Positions 8,887 through 17,628 are shown, counted from the first letter of the stretch. The stretch: DNA of 64,000 bases from Actinocatenispora rupis (GCF_016861975.1 NZ_BOMB01000026.1:1-64000); one strand, 5' to 3'. Numbers and translations: made by a program. The notes: generated by a model not told the origin, from the letters alone.

Positions 8887-8963
8887 GCGCGTGCCCCAGA
8901 GGCGACGCATGGACCGGCCCGATCACGCGTGCCCCAGAAGGGCCGCATTGGCCGGCCCCGACC
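8887..8963. repeat. Imperfect direct repeat of about 37 bp
   Basis: Two adjacent copies share the order CGTGCCCCAGA, a G/C-rich block with GCAT, then CCGGCCC and GA(T/C)CA. Copy 1 is about 8887-8924 and copy 2 about 8925-8963, with scattered substitutions and small indels. Confidence 0.65.
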
Positions 8964-9137
8964 ATGACGGAACGCTCGTCCCATCCGGATCAGCCACCTG
9001 ACCCGGTTCCGACGATGGAGCGCGCACGTGGCCCGGACCGGCCACCGCGTGTACGAGAGCAAGGTTCTACCGGGGGAATGCATCAGCGGCGATCTCCCGC
9101 AGCGCGGCACGGGCAGGCCGCCGTTGTCCCCGCGGCG

Positions 9138-11459
9138 TCACACCGTGGCGTCGGTGGAAAGCCCGGCGAGTACGAGGGAGAGGATGCGGATCGCGCCGGC
9201 CTTGTCGAGCGGATCGTTGCCGTTGCCGCATTTCGGCGACTGGACGCACGAGGGGCAGCCGTACTCGCAGGCGCAGGCGACGATCGCGTCCCGGGTGGCG
9301 GACAGCCACTCGCGGGCGGCGCCGAAGCCGCGTTCGGCGAAGCCGGCCCCGCCGGGATGCCCGTCGTACACGAAGACGGTGGGCAGCCCGGTGTCCGGGT
9401 GTGCGGCGGTGGACAGGCCGCCGATGTCCCACCGGTCGCAGGTGGCGGTCAACGGAAGCAGGCCGATGGCGGCGTGTTCGGCGGCGTGCAGCGAGCCGGG
9501 CAGGTCGGCGTCGGTGAATCCGGCGTCGTCCAGCGTGTCCGGCGCGATCGTGTACCAGACGGCGACGGTACGCAGCTGCCGCGGCGGCAGGTCCAGCGGG
9601 CGCTCGTCGAGGAACTCGCCGCCCGGTGTCCGGCGCCGCTGGTACGAGACGACCTGGCTGGTGACGTCGACGACGCCGAGGTGGAGCGAGACCGGACCGG
9701 CCGCCACGGACCGGGTTGCGCCGACGACCGAGACGTCGGTCTGTTCGCGCGCGTGCGTGGTCCAGTCCGGTTCCTCCGGGTGGACCAGCGCCACGGAGTC
9801 GGCCAGGTCCAGCTCGTCCACCACGTACGACGCGCCCTGGTGCAGGTACACCGCGCCGGTGTGCACCTGGCTGTGCGAGGCGTCCGCGTCCACGGTGCCG
9901 AGCAGCCGGCCGGTGCCGGACTCGACGACGGCGACGGGTTCGCCGCCACCGCCGCGCAGGTCCACGTGCGGCCGCTCGTGCGAGGTCCAGTACCAGCCGG
10001 TGGGGCGGCGGCGCAGGGATCGCGTGGCGACCAGCGAGTCCACTGTGGACTGTGCGATGTCGCCGCCGAAGAGTGCCAAGTCATCCGATGTCAGGGGCAG
10101 TTCGGCGGCAGCGCAACACAGGTGTGGCCCGAGCACGTACGGGTTCGTCGGGTCGAGCACGGTCCGTTCGACCGGTCGGTCGAAGATCGCCTCCGGATGG
10201 TGCAGGAGGTACGTGTCGAGCGGATCGTCCCGCCCGACCAGTACGCAGAGGGCCTCGCCCGCGCCGGACCGCCCGGCTCGCCCCGCCTGCTGCCACAACG
10301 AGGCGAGTGTGCCCGGGTATCCGGCGAGCACGACCGCGTCGAGACCGATGACGTCGACGCCGAGTTCGAGGGCCGTCGTGGCGGCGAGCCCGAGCAGTTC
10401 GCCGGAGCGCAGGTCCTTCTCCAGCGCGCGCCGTTCCTCCGGCAGGTACCCCGCGCGGTACGCGGCGATCCGGTCGGCCAGCTCCGGTACCGCCTCGGCG
10501 ACCGCGCGTCGTCCCATCGCCGCAACCAGTTCGGCCCCGCGGCGGGACCGGACGAACGCCAGCGTCCGTACGCCGCAGGTCACCAGATCGGCCAGCAGAT
10601 CCGCGGACTCGCGCAACGCGGACGTTCGGACGGGCGCGCCGTGCTCGCCGCGCGCGTCGCTGATCGGCAGCAGCGGCGGCTCCCAGAGCGCGACGGTACG
10701 GCCGGCGCGCGGCGACGCGTCCTCGGTGACGGACCGTACGGGCAGGCCGGTGAGCCGGGACGCCGACTCGGCCGGGTCCGCCACGGTCGCCGACGCGAGC
10801 ACGAAGACGGGCTCGGCCGCGCCGTACCGGCCGACGACACGCCGCAGCCGCCGCAACACCTGCGCGACGTGCGACCCGAACACCCCCCGGTACGTGTGGC
10901 ACTCGTCGACCACCACGTACCGCAGGCGTCGCAGGAACGTGGCCCACCGCCGGTGCCCGGGCAGGATCCCGCGGTGCAGCATGTCCGGATTCGTGAGGAT
11001 CACCCGGGCGTACCGCCGGGCCCAGTCACGTTCCGCGTTCGGTGTGTCCCCGTCGTACTGGGCGATCGGCACCGCGCCGTCCGGCACGATCGCAGCGAGC
11101 GACCGGAGCTGGTCGGCCGCGAGTGCCTTCGTCGGCGACAGGTACAGCGCGGTCGCCCGCGGGTCGGCGAGCAGGTCCGCCAACACCGGCAGTTGGTACG
11201 CCAGGGACTTACCGGACGCGGTCCCCGTCGCGATGACGGTGCTCTGTCCGGAACGGGCCGATTCGGCGGCGGCGACCTGGTGCCGCCACGGCCGCTCGAT
11301 GCCCTGCTCGGCGAGGGTGTCGCGGAGGGACGCCGGGAGCCAGTCGGGCCAGTCGACGGTGTCGCCGGCGCGGGCCGGCAGTCGACGGATGTGCGTGATC
11401 GGACCGGCACCGTCCGCGTCCGTCGGACGACCGGCCGTCAGCCGCCCGAGCAGGTCCAT
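9138..11459 (-). CDS. DEAD/DEAH-box DNA helicase with DUF1998/MZB domain (MrfA/YprA type)
   Basis: 773 residues. Superfamily 2 motifs: Walker A-like ATGTASGKSLAYQLPVL (about 76-92), DECH box VVVDECHTYRG (about 181), SAT motif FVLASATVADP, and motif VI region WQQAGRAGRSGAG. The C-terminal DUF1998 region has FVYDGHPGGAGFAERGF and the four-cysteine cluster CACEYGCPSCVQSPKCGNG (about 723-741), which in B. subtilis MrfA binds zinc. MrfA repairs mitomycin crosslinks in an excision pathway independent of UvrABC, so a similar repair role is inferred. The ATG at 11459 begins the conserved MDLLGRL; a GTG three codons earlier is possible. Divergent from the STAS gene. Confidence 0.92.
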   Translation of the reverse strand: MDLLGRLTAGRPTDADGAGPITHIRRLPARAGDTVDWPDWLPASLRDTLAEQGIERPWRHQVAAAESARSGQSTVIATGTASGKSLAYQLPVLADLLADPRATALYLSPTKALAADQLRSLAAIVPDGAVPIAQYDGDTPNAERDWARRYARVILTNPDMLHRGILPGHRRWATFLRRLRYVVVDECHTYRGVFGSHVAQVLRRLRRVVGRYGAAEPVFVLASATVADPAESASRLTGLPVRSVTEDASPRAGRTVALWEPPLLPISDARGEHGAPVRTSALRESADLLADLVTCGVRTLAFVRSRRGAELVAAMGRRAVAEAVPELADRIAAYRAGYLPEERRALEKDLRSGELLGLAATTALELGVDVIGLDAVVLAGYPGTLASLWQQAGRAGRSGAGEALCVLVGRDDPLDTYLLHHPEAIFDRPVERTVLDPTNPYVLGPHLCCAAAELPLTSDDLALFGGDIAQSTVDSLVATRSLRRRPTGWYWTSHERPHVDLRGGGGEPVAVVESGTGRLLGTVDADASHSQVHTGAVYLHQGASYVVDELDLADSVALVHPEEPDWTTHAREQTDVSVVGATRSVAAGPVSLHLGVVDVTSQVVSYQRRRTPGGEFLDERPLDLPPRQLRTVAVWYTIAPDTLDDAGFTDADLPGSLHAAEHAAIGLLPLTATCDRWDIGGLSTAAHPDTGLPTVFVYDGHPGGAGFAERGFGAAREWLSATRDAIVACACEYGCPSCVQSPKCGNGNDPLDKAGAIRILSLVLAGLSTDATV

Positions 11460-11468
11460 CGCATCCAC

Positions 11469-11485
11469 TGGCAGAAACTCTGCCA
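11469..11485. promoter_or_regulatory. Perfect inverted repeat in the helicase/STAS divergent promoter
   Basis: TGGCAGA-AAC-TCTGCCA, 7-bp arms with a 3-base centre, sits 10 to 26 bases upstream of the helicase ATG and 64 bases before the STAS ATG. It does not match the actinobacterial LexA box (TCGAAC-N4-GTTCGA). Position and symmetry suggest a repressor site; a TAGAGT -10-like hexamer for the STAS gene lies at 11501-11506. Confidence 0.45.
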
Positions 11486-11548
11486 CGCCCGCGCGATCGG
11501 TAGAGTGCGCAGGGGAGTGGTCCGCGGTCGATCGTCGGGAGGTTCTGC

Positions 11549-11965
11549 ATGGAGCTGTCGTTGCAGACGGGCACCGTCGCCGGCCGCACGGTGCTGCGGG
11601 TGACGGGCGAGATCGACGTCTACACCGCACCGGAGCTGCGGCAACGTCTCCTCGCCCTGATCGAGCGGGGCGACGGGGACGGCGCGCCGCCACCGGTCCG
11701 GCACCTCGTGATCGACCTGAGCAAGGTCGAGTTCCTGGACTCCACCGGCCTCGGTGTCCTCGTCGGCGGGCTCAAGCGGCTGCGGGCACTGGGCGGCACG
11801 CTCGTGCTGGTGTGCGCGCAGGCGCGCATCCTCAAGATCTTCCAGATCACCGGCCTGGACGGGATCTTCACGATCGTGCCCACCGAGGAGGCCGCGGTCG
11901 CGGCGGAGCCGGCGGCGGAGGACTCGACGGGGGACCAGTCGGCCCCGCCGGCGACCGATCGGTAG
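11549..11965 (+). CDS. STAS-domain anti-sigma factor antagonist (BldG/SpoIIAA-like)
   Basis: 138 residues. A single STAS domain spans about 1-110, with [16 protein letters not shown] and the phosphorylation-site segment [19 protein letters not shown], in which Ser of DSTGLG is the residue normally phosphorylated by the partner kinase. An acidic, probably disordered tail ([17 protein letters not shown]) follows. When dephosphorylated it would bind an anti-sigma kinase and release a sigma factor. The start has a GGGAGG site. The putative partner kinase begins 8 bases downstream, the arrangement seen at bldG loci. Confidence 0.92.
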   Translation: MELSLQTGTVAGRTVLRVTGEIDVYTAPELRQRLLALIERGDGDGAPPPVRHLVIDLSKVEFLDSTGLGVLVGGLKRLRALGGTLVLVCAQARILKIFQITGLDGIFTIVPTEEAAVAAEPAAEDSTGDQSAPPATDR

Positions 11966-11973
11966 CGGCCCGG

Positions 11974-12426
11974 ATGCCGACGGTACGGCTGGGATTCTCG
12001 CCCGCGCCAGCGCACGTACGCACCGCACGACTGGTCGCGGTGGCCGTGGCGCGTCGGGCTGGAGTACCCGAGGAACTTCTCGACGAGGTACGCCTCGCCG
12101 TCGGTGAAGCGTGCTCCCGTGCCGTCGCGCTGCACCAGCTCTACCACCGCAAGGAACTCGTCGACGTCGAGATGACCGACGGCCCCCGCTTCACCGTACG
12201 GGTGCACGACCGTGGCCCCGCCGAGTCCCGCGCCGACGCCCTGCCCGATCCCGTCGAACTCGTCGCGCACTCCGAGGACATCGTGACCGCCGAGCCGTTC
12301 CCGGCCGCGACGGTCGCGGTCGGCATGGGGCTCGCGCTGCTCACCGGCCTGGTCGACGACCTTGAGGTCACCCCGAGCCCCGACGGCACCGGTACCTCGG
12401 TCCGCATGTCCTGGCCCATCGCCTGA
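11974..12426 (+). CDS. Anti-sigma factor, RsbW/SpoIIAB-like ATPase domain
   Basis: 150 residues of the GHKL/HATPase_c fold used by anti-sigma serine kinases. The N-box region is DEVRLAVGEACSRAVALHQL, where the usual Asn after EAC-x-N is not present; G1 is VRVHDRGP; G2 is GMGLALLTGLVDDLEV, followed by GTSVRMSWPIA. The altered N-box occurs in the group paired with BldG-like proteins, so ATP/Mg handling may be weak or different. It is the likely direct partner of the STAS protein 8 bases upstream. The target sigma factor is not in the window. Confidence 0.85.
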   Translation: MPTVRLGFSPAPAHVRTARLVAVAVARRAGVPEELLDEVRLAVGEACSRAVALHQLYHRKELVDVEMTDGPRFTVRVHDRGPAESRADALPDPVELVAHSEDIVTAEPFPAATVAVGMGLALLTGLVDDLEVTPSPDGTGTSVRMSWPIA

Positions 12427-12576
12427 CCGGCGCCCCACCACCGCATCACTCCGCCGCCGCATCGCTGGCACGATCCGCCCCTCGTACGCCCTGCGCGTCT
12501 CGCCGGTGCGCCGCTCGCCCGATCCCACCGCCACGACGCCCGGCCGTGTGATCACGCGCGGACTTACGCCGGCCCT

Positions 12577-13130
12577 CGTTCGCGTGGCACTTGGATGATC
12601 CCGGGCCGTTTCCTGCTACGACGCCCGGCGGCGTAGCCAGACGCGGCCTTGCCTGTGCTCCCGCTCTCGCCCTCCCTTCTCCGCGTTCCCACGTGGCGCT
12701 TGCATAATTCCGCGGGGTCTTCCGTCACGACGCTCCGCGGAGTAGCCCGCCGCAGCGCCCCAGATTCCGCGCGGCACTGGGGAGATCCCGAGCCGTCGTC
12801 TGCCATGAGGCTCTGCGGAGTGGCCACGTGCGGGCGGCCCCGCGTTCCGCGTGGCAACTGGGAGATCTTGAGCCGTCTTCTGTCATGACGCTCCACGGAG
12901 TGGACACGTGCGCACGGCCCCACGTTCCGCGTGGCACGTGGGCATCCCCTGTCATGACGGTCAATGGCGAAGCCCTGTGCGGCTTGACCCGTACTGCGCT
13001 CCCGCGGCGCTTGCACGCTCCAGTACGGTCTCCCGCCACGGCGCCCGGTGGAGCAGTCACGTGCGGCTGAACCCGCGCTCCCGCTCCCGTACTTCGTGCG
13101 CCGCTCGCGTGATCACGCGTCCTCGCAAGG
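12577..13130. repeat. Degenerate tandem array of about seven 80-bp units
   Basis: Successive units begin near 12577, 12684, 12763, 12843, 12923, 12997 and 13075, i.e. mostly 74-80 bp apart (the first is longer). Each opens with a CGTTCCGCGTGGCAC-like block, then a GGGAGATCCCGAGCCGT block, then TTCTGTCATGACGCTCC, a CTCCGCGGAG palindrome and CCACGTGCGG. Copies 3, 4 and 5 are the best preserved. The period is not a multiple of three and stops are scattered, so it is not a coding repeat. GTGATCACGCG flanks it at 12548-12558 and 13109-13119. Confidence 0.8.
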
Positions 13131-13726
13131 GTGGAACAAGCCGCACGCGGGTGTGCCTGCGCTTCCGCCCGCCAACTCCTCCGTACTTGCGCGCTCGGAG
13201 CGCGTCGTTCGCGCCGGGTCGTACGCAGGTCCACGATGTCGCGCGATCACCTCGCTGGGCAGGAGTACCAGCTGGGCCGGTGCTTCGCGCGGGAGTACCA
13301 GATGGGTTTTGGGGCGGGGTTGGCGGGGTCGAGGGGTGAGCGGGGCCGGTGCGGTGGGAGTGGTCGGCATGAATCGCCGACTTCCGGAATGTCGGTGAAA
13401 ACGTTCTACGGCGTCGGCGCATCGTTCCTGGTGGATGCGGTCGCGCGGGTCGTACGTGTCCGAAGGCGTGGTCACCGAACGGCGAATCCCTTGTCACACA
13501 GGGTTTTCCGCCGCCCCATTCGCCTTGATCAACATCGACGGTCACGTATCTGAACGACCGGCCAGGTACGTCCGTAATGCCAATCGTATTAACACAGTGG
13601 CATGGCCCACAGTTTCGACCGGGCCACACATGTGAGGATGAGCACGTTGGGCCCGCTAGAGTACGCGGGTCCACTGGCCCGGCCGTCCCGGTCGGACCGG
13701 ATCTCAGACGCGGTTCAGGAGGACGG
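13131..13726. other. Leader region of hppA, no gene recognised
   Basis: Nearly 600 bases with no supported gene. GAGTACCAG is repeated at about 13262 and 13292, each within a short similar block. Just before hppA a TAGAGT at 13657-13662 could serve as a -10 element, 70 bases from the start codon. The region 13560-13640 is less GC-rich than its surroundings. I see no known riboswitch. Confidence 0.4.
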
Positions 13727-16084
13727 ATGGACACCACTCTCGCCACTGGCGGCGAGACCTTGTCCCTGAGTGACGTACCCCTGACCGGCTCGAACCTCGT
13801 GTACGTGGTCATCGCGGCGGTCATCGCACTCGTCGCACTGGGGTTCGCGGCCGGCCTGGTCAAGTTGGTACTCGCCACGGACCGGGGCACCACGAAGATG
13901 CAGGAGATCGCCGGCGCGGTACAGGAAGGCGCGTCCGCCTACCTGACCCGGCAGTTCCGGACGCTCGGCATCTTCGTCGTGGTCGCCCTTGTTCTGTTGC
14001 TGGCACTGCCGGTCAGCGAGGGTGGCTGGGGGGTGCGGATCGGCCGGTCCGCCTTCTTCGTGGTCGGGGCCCTGTTCAGCGCGTTCATCGGCTGGGCCGG
14101 GATGTCCCTGGCGACCCGCGCGAACCTGCGCGTCGCCGCCGCCGCCCGGAGCAGCCGGGAGGGCGCGATGAAGATCGCGTTCCGTACCGGTGGGGTGGTC
14201 GGCTTCATGACGGTCGGCCTGGGCCTGTTCGGCGCCGGCGTCGTCGTCCTCATCTACAAGAGCGAGGCCCCGACGGTACTGGAGGGCTTCGGTTTCGGTG
14301 CGGCGCTGCTGGCCATGTTCATGCGGGTCGGCGGCGGCATCTTCACGAAGGCCGCGGACGTCGGCGCGGACCTGGTCGGCAAGGTCGAGCAGGGCATCCC
14401 GGAGGACGACCCGCGCAACGCGGCGACCATCGCCGACAACGTGGGCGACAACGTGGGTGACTGCGCGGGCATGGCCGCCGACCTGTTCGAGTCGTACGCG
14501 GTGATGCTGGTCGCGGCGCTCATCCTGGGCCGGACCGCGTTCGGTACCGAGGGTCTGGTGTTCCCGCTGATCGTGCCCGCGATCGGCGTGGTCACCGCGA
14601 TCATCGGGGTGTTCATCACCCGGCTGCGCAAGACCGACAAGTCCGGGATGGCGGCGATCAACCGGGCGTTCTTCGCCTCGGCCGGGATCTCCGCCGTACT
14701 GTGCGTCGTCGCCGCCCTGCTGTACCTGCCGGCCACGTTCCACGAGCTGCACGGTGTCGGCCCCGCGATCGCCGCGAACACGCACAACCCCCGGGTCATC
14801 GCGATCGTCGCGGTCCTCATCGGCATCGTGCTGGCCGCCCTCATCCAGGTCCTCACCGGGTACTTCACGGAGACGAACCGGCGGCCCGTGCGGGACGTGG
14901 CGAAGACGTCGCTGACCGGCCCCGCCACCGTCGTACTCTCCGGCGTGAGCCTGGGCTTCGAGTCCGCGGTGTACTCGGCGATCCTGATCGCCGCCGCGGT
15001 GTACGGGGCGTTCCTGCTCGGCGGCGGCAGCATCATCCTGTCGCTGTTCGCGGTGGCGCTCGCCGGCACCGGCCTGCTGACCACGGTCGGCGTCATCGTC
15101 GCGATGGACACGTTCGGCCCGATCTCCGACAACGCGCAGGGCATCGCCGAGATGTCCGGCGACGTCGAGGGCGAGGGCGCGCAGATCCTGACCGAACTCG
15201 ACGCCGTCGGCAACACCACGAAGGCGATCACCAAGGGCATCGCGATCGCCACCGCCGTACTCGCGGCGACCGCGCTGTTCGGTTCGTTCACCGACACGGT
15301 GACGAACGCGGCGAAGGACAGCATGAAGGGCCTCGGCACGCTGGATCTCCAGCAGTACACGGGGATCCTGAACGTGGCGAACCCGCGCAACCTGGTGGGG
15401 CTCATCATCGGCGCCGCGGTGGTGTTCCTGTTCTCCATGCTGGCGATCAACGCGGTGTCCCGGTCCGCCGGCGCCGTCGTCTTCGAGGTACGCCGGCAGT
15501 TCCGGGACTTCCCCGGGATCATGGACGGCACCCAGCGCCCCGAGTACGGGAAGGTCGTGGACATCTGCACCCGGGACGCGCAGCGTGAGCTGATCACGCC
15601 GGGCATCCTGGCGATCTTCGCGCCGATCGTGGTCGGGTTCGGGCTGGGCGTCGGCGCGCTCGGGGCGTACCTGGCGGGCGCGATCGCCACGGGCATCCTG
15701 ATGGCGATCTTCCTGGCCAACTCGGGCGGCGCCTGGGACAACGCCAAGAAGCTCGTCGAGGACGGCGTACACGGCGGCAAGGGTTCCGAGGCGCACGCGG
15801 CGACGGTCATCGGCGACACGATCGGCGACCCGTTCAAGGACACCGCCGGGCCGGCGATCAACCCGCTGATCAAGGTGATGAACCTGGTCTCGCTGCTGAT
15901 CGCGCCGGCCGTCGTGATGTTCTCCATCGGTACCGACGCGAACACCGCCGTACGGCTCGCGATCGCGCTGGTGGCCCTCGCCATCATCGTGGCCGCGATG
16001 GTCGTCGCGAAGCGCCGCACCATCACCGTCGGCGAGTCCAACGGCGACGCCGCCACCAAGGAGACCGCCGAGGTCTCCGCCTGA
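13727..16084 (+). CDS. hppA: K+-independent proton-pumping pyrophosphatase
   Basis: 785 residues, an integral membrane H+-PPase that couples PPi hydrolysis to proton export and so conserves energy from biosynthetic PPi. About 15-16 TM helices. Signature acidic loops are present: DVGADLVGKVEQGIPEDDPR then NPATIADNVGDNVGD-like NAATIADNVGDNVGDCAGMAAD (about 210-245), and GDTIGDPFKDTAGPAINPL near the C-terminus. In GNTTKAITKG (about 493-502) the Lys where K+-dependent enzymes have Ala marks the K+-independent class. The ATG at 13727 has AGGAGGACGG directly upstream. A strong terminator follows. Confidence 0.96.
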   Translation: MDTTLATGGETLSLSDVPLTGSNLVYVVIAAVIALVALGFAAGLVKLVLATDRGTTKMQEIAGAVQEGASAYLTRQFRTLGIFVVVALVLLLALPVSEGGWGVRIGRSAFFVVGALFSAFIGWAGMSLATRANLRVAAAARSSREGAMKIAFRTGGVVGFMTVGLGLFGAGVVVLIYKSEAPTVLEGFGFGAALLAMFMRVGGGIFTKAADVGADLVGKVEQGIPEDDPRNAATIADNVGDNVGDCAGMAADLFESYAVMLVAALILGRTAFGTEGLVFPLIVPAIGVVTAIIGVFITRLRKTDKSGMAAINRAFFASAGISAVLCVVAALLYLPATFHELHGVGPAIAANTHNPRVIAIVAVLIGIVLAALIQVLTGYFTETNRRPVRDVAKTSLTGPATVVLSGVSLGFESAVYSAILIAAAVYGAFLLGGGSIILSLFAVALAGTGLLTTVGVIVAMDTFGPISDNAQGIAEMSGDVEGEGAQILTELDAVGNTTKAITKGIAIATAVLAATALFGSFTDTVTNAAKDSMKGLGTLDLQQYTGILNVANPRNLVGLIIGAAVVFLFSMLAINAVSRSAGAVVFEVRRQFRDFPGIMDGTQRPEYGKVVDICTRDAQRELITPGILAIFAPIVVGFGLGVGALGAYLAGAIATGILMAIFLANSGGAWDNAKKLVEDGVHGGKGSEAHAATVIGDTIGDPFKDTAGPAINPLIKVMNLVSLLIAPAVVMFSIGTDANTAVRLAIALVALAIIVAAMVVAKRRTITVGESNGDAATKETAEVSA

Positions 16085-16091
16085 CACCGAC

Positions 16092-16118
16092 GGCCGCGGC
16101 GACCCGCTCGCCGCGGCC
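16092..16118 (+). terminator. Hairpin terminator after hppA
   Basis: GGCCGCGGCGA (16092-16102) and TCGCCGCGGCC (16108-16118) form a perfect 11-bp stem with a 5-base loop, seven bases after the hppA stop. There is no T-tract, as is usual in very GC-rich actinobacteria. Confidence 0.75.
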
Positions 16119-16162
16119 GCTGGGCTGCACGGGCCCCCGTGGACCGGTTACCGTTCCGGTCC

Positions 16163-16717
16163 ATGGGGGCTCTCGTCCGTTCCGGCACCGGTACGCCGGC
16201 CGCGCTCGCCGCGGTCACGGTGCTCGCCGCCGCCGCGCTGGTCGGCTGCGGCTCGTCCGGAGTACCGCCGAAGACCTGGGCGAAACGCGTCTGCCAGGCC
16301 GTCAAACCGTGGAGCGCCACGATCAACGACCTCACCGGGCGTACCCAGCGGGAGATGCAGGACGTCACCACGCCCGACGCCGCGAAGGTCAGCATCGTCA
16401 ACCTGCTCGACGCCGAGGCCAAGGCCAGCGACCGGGCACGGGACAAGCTGCTCGCCGCCGGGGTACCCGACGTCGACGACGGCAAGAAGATCGCCGGCGA
16501 GTTCTCCGCCGCGCTCGGCTCCGCGCGCGACGCGTACACGACGGCCCGCAACAGCATCAGCACACTGCCCACCGACGACTCGTCCGCGTTCTACCGCGGC
16601 GTCACCACCGCCATCGACAAGCTCAACAAGCAGTACGACGCCGGCGCGCTCGACACCGACAAGGTGCGCTCGGAGCAACTCCAGCAGGCGTTCGACGAGG
16701 TACCGGAGTGCCGGTGA
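16163..16717 (+). CDS. Putative lipoprotein of unknown function
   Basis: 184 residues. The signal peptide has a hydrophobic core ALAAVTVLAAAALVGC ending in an LVGC lipobox, so the mature protein should be lipid-anchored outside the membrane. The mature part is helical and charged, with paired Cys (CQAVKPW and a C-terminal PECR) and repeated amphipathic stretches such as LLDAEAKASDRARDKLLAAG. No family recognised. The start is uncertain: GTG at 16139 would add eight residues. Its stop overlaps the next gene by four bases (GTGA), so the two are probably co-expressed. Confidence 0.7.
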   Translation: MGALVRSGTGTPAALAAVTVLAAAALVGCGSSGVPPKTWAKRVCQAVKPWSATINDLTGRTQREMQDVTTPDAAKVSIVNLLDAEAKASDRARDKLLAAGVPDVDDGKKIAGEFSAALGSARDAYTTARNSISTLPTDDSSAFYRGVTTAIDKLNKQYDAGALDTDKVRSEQLQQAFDEVPECR

Positions 16718-17367
16718 GCACCGACCCGGAACCGCTGTTCCCGCTGCCCGAGCCGCCGCCCGAGCCACCCGAGCGACCCGCCCGACCCCGCCGCCGCCGT
16801 ACGTCACCCGCCCAGGCGTCCCTGTTCTCCGCCGTACTCGCCGAACCCCGCCCCACCGACGTCGCCGGCGTCCTCGCCGGAGCCGGCCAGGTCGTACGCA
16901 TGGGCGGCACCGCCCGCATCTCCGTCGTCGTCACCGACGAATGGCGCGCCGCCGCCCTCCTCGCCGCCTTCGACGAACGCGGACTCGCCGGCAGCCGCGT
17001 ACCCACCGTCGACGACCACATCGGCGTACGCACCGCGTTCTGCGCCGCACTCGCCCCCGTCGCCGACGCGTGGCTGCACGGCACCGTCACCCGGCCACCG
17101 ACCGGATTCCGCGCCGACGGACTCGTACTCCGGCTCTGGGCGCTCGCCGGCGGACGCCGCGACCGCCTCGGGTACCTCCTGCCGCTGCCCTCCGCCGAAT
17201 CAGCGTGGCAGCCGCTGCGGACCGCCCTCCGCGTCGCCGGATTCGACGCCGAACTGCTGACCAGCGGGCCCGCGCTGCGGATCGTGGGGCGCGGGCAGCT
17301 GGCGACGCTCGCGGACGTACTGGGGCCGGTGGCGCCCGGTGCGGGGGACGGTGCGTGGCCGGCGTGA
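16714..17367 (+). CDS. Uncharacterised actinobacterial protein
   Basis: 217 residues from a GTG that overlaps the lipoprotein stop. The N-terminus is Pro/Glu-rich then Arg-rich (about 1-30) and looks disordered. From about residue 35 there is a compact domain with SLFSAVLAEPRPTDVAGVLAG, RISVVVTDEWRAAALLAAFDERG, and a second half LRTALRVAGFDAELLTSGPALRIVG. The pattern suggests an alpha/beta fold with two similar halves. It has no signal peptide or TM helix. Function unknown. Confidence 0.7.
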   Translation: MSTDPEPLFPLPEPPPEPPERPARPRRRRTSPAQASLFSAVLAEPRPTDVAGVLAGAGQVVRMGGTARISVVVTDEWRAAALLAAFDERGLAGSRVPTVDDHIGVRTAFCAALAPVADAWLHGTVTRPPTGFRADGLVLRLWALAGGRRDRLGYLLPLPSAESAWQPLRTALRVAGFDAELLTSGPALRIVGRGQLATLADVLGPVAPGAGDGAWPA

Positions 17368-17440
17368 GGGGGCGTCGGATCTTCTGGGCGGCGTGACGGG
17401 TCGCGTTGGACGCGGCGAGGCGAATCGGTCGCACCAGTTT

Positions 17441-17507
17441 TTGTTCAATTGTTCAACTGTCTCATTGTTGAACAATTGAACAGTTGAACAATGAGACAAT
17501 TGAACAA
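17441..17507. promoter_or_regulatory. A/T-rich complex dyad, copy 1
   Basis: A markedly A/T-rich block in GC-rich DNA. TGTTCAATTGTTCAAC (17442-17457) pairs perfectly with 17467-17482 around a 9-base loop. TGTCTCATTGTT (17458-17469) pairs with AACAATGAGACA (17487-17498). The outer TTGTTCAATTG pairs with CAATTGAACAA (17497-17507). The sequence can be cut into 8-base units of the type TTGAACA(A/G). The two main hairpins are mutually exclusive. A second copy lies at 42181-42229. Both sit 100-120 bases before a start codon, here that of the patatin gene. Confidence 0.8.
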
Positions 17508-17628
17508 GATCGCGTAGCGTCGCCAAACCCTCCCGTCCCGTACTCAACTCGCGGCTTCCACGTGATCTCTGTTCCCCCGAGGCGCTACGCTCGATTGCGT
17601 CGTATGTCGCCGACTGTCGGGAGACGGC

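Larger units (their letters stand above)
8502..9137. other. Intergenic stretch with short direct repeats
   Basis: No convincing gene in 636 bases between the dehydrogenase start and the helicase stop. A perfect 19-bp tandem duplication and a diverged pair of about 37 bp lie at 8843-8963 (listed separately). GATCACGCG at 8921-8929 also occurs on both sides of the larger repeat array at 12.5-13.1 kb, so the two regions may share ancestry. Confidence 0.5.

Noticed and set aside
6765-11603. A plus-strand frame of 1,612 codons
   Set aside because: Only its part from 7134 to about 7475 is a gene. The rest is antisense to a dehydrogenase and a helicase with clear family motifs, and its translation is Arg/Gly/Val-rich with no domain.
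9028-12426. A plus-strand frame of 1,132 codons
   Set aside because: Antisense to the helicase and out of frame with the STAS gene; only the last 150 codons (from 11974) are the anti-sigma gene.
12564-13016. A minus-strand frame of 150 codons over the 80-bp array
   Set aside because: It is a by-product of the repeat. The unit length is not a multiple of three, so copies are read in different frames and no conserved peptide results.
13715-16087. Long minus-strand frames opposite hppA
   Set aside because: Charged, low-complexity translations rich in Asp, Arg and His, typical of the antisense of a membrane protein; the plus strand is an unambiguous pyrophosphatase.
17441-17507. The A/T dyad as a simple transcription terminator of the gene ending at 17367
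   Set aside because: Stems are A/T-rich, several alternative stems compete, there is no T-tract after the hairpin, and the second copy lies between divergent genes, where no terminator is needed.
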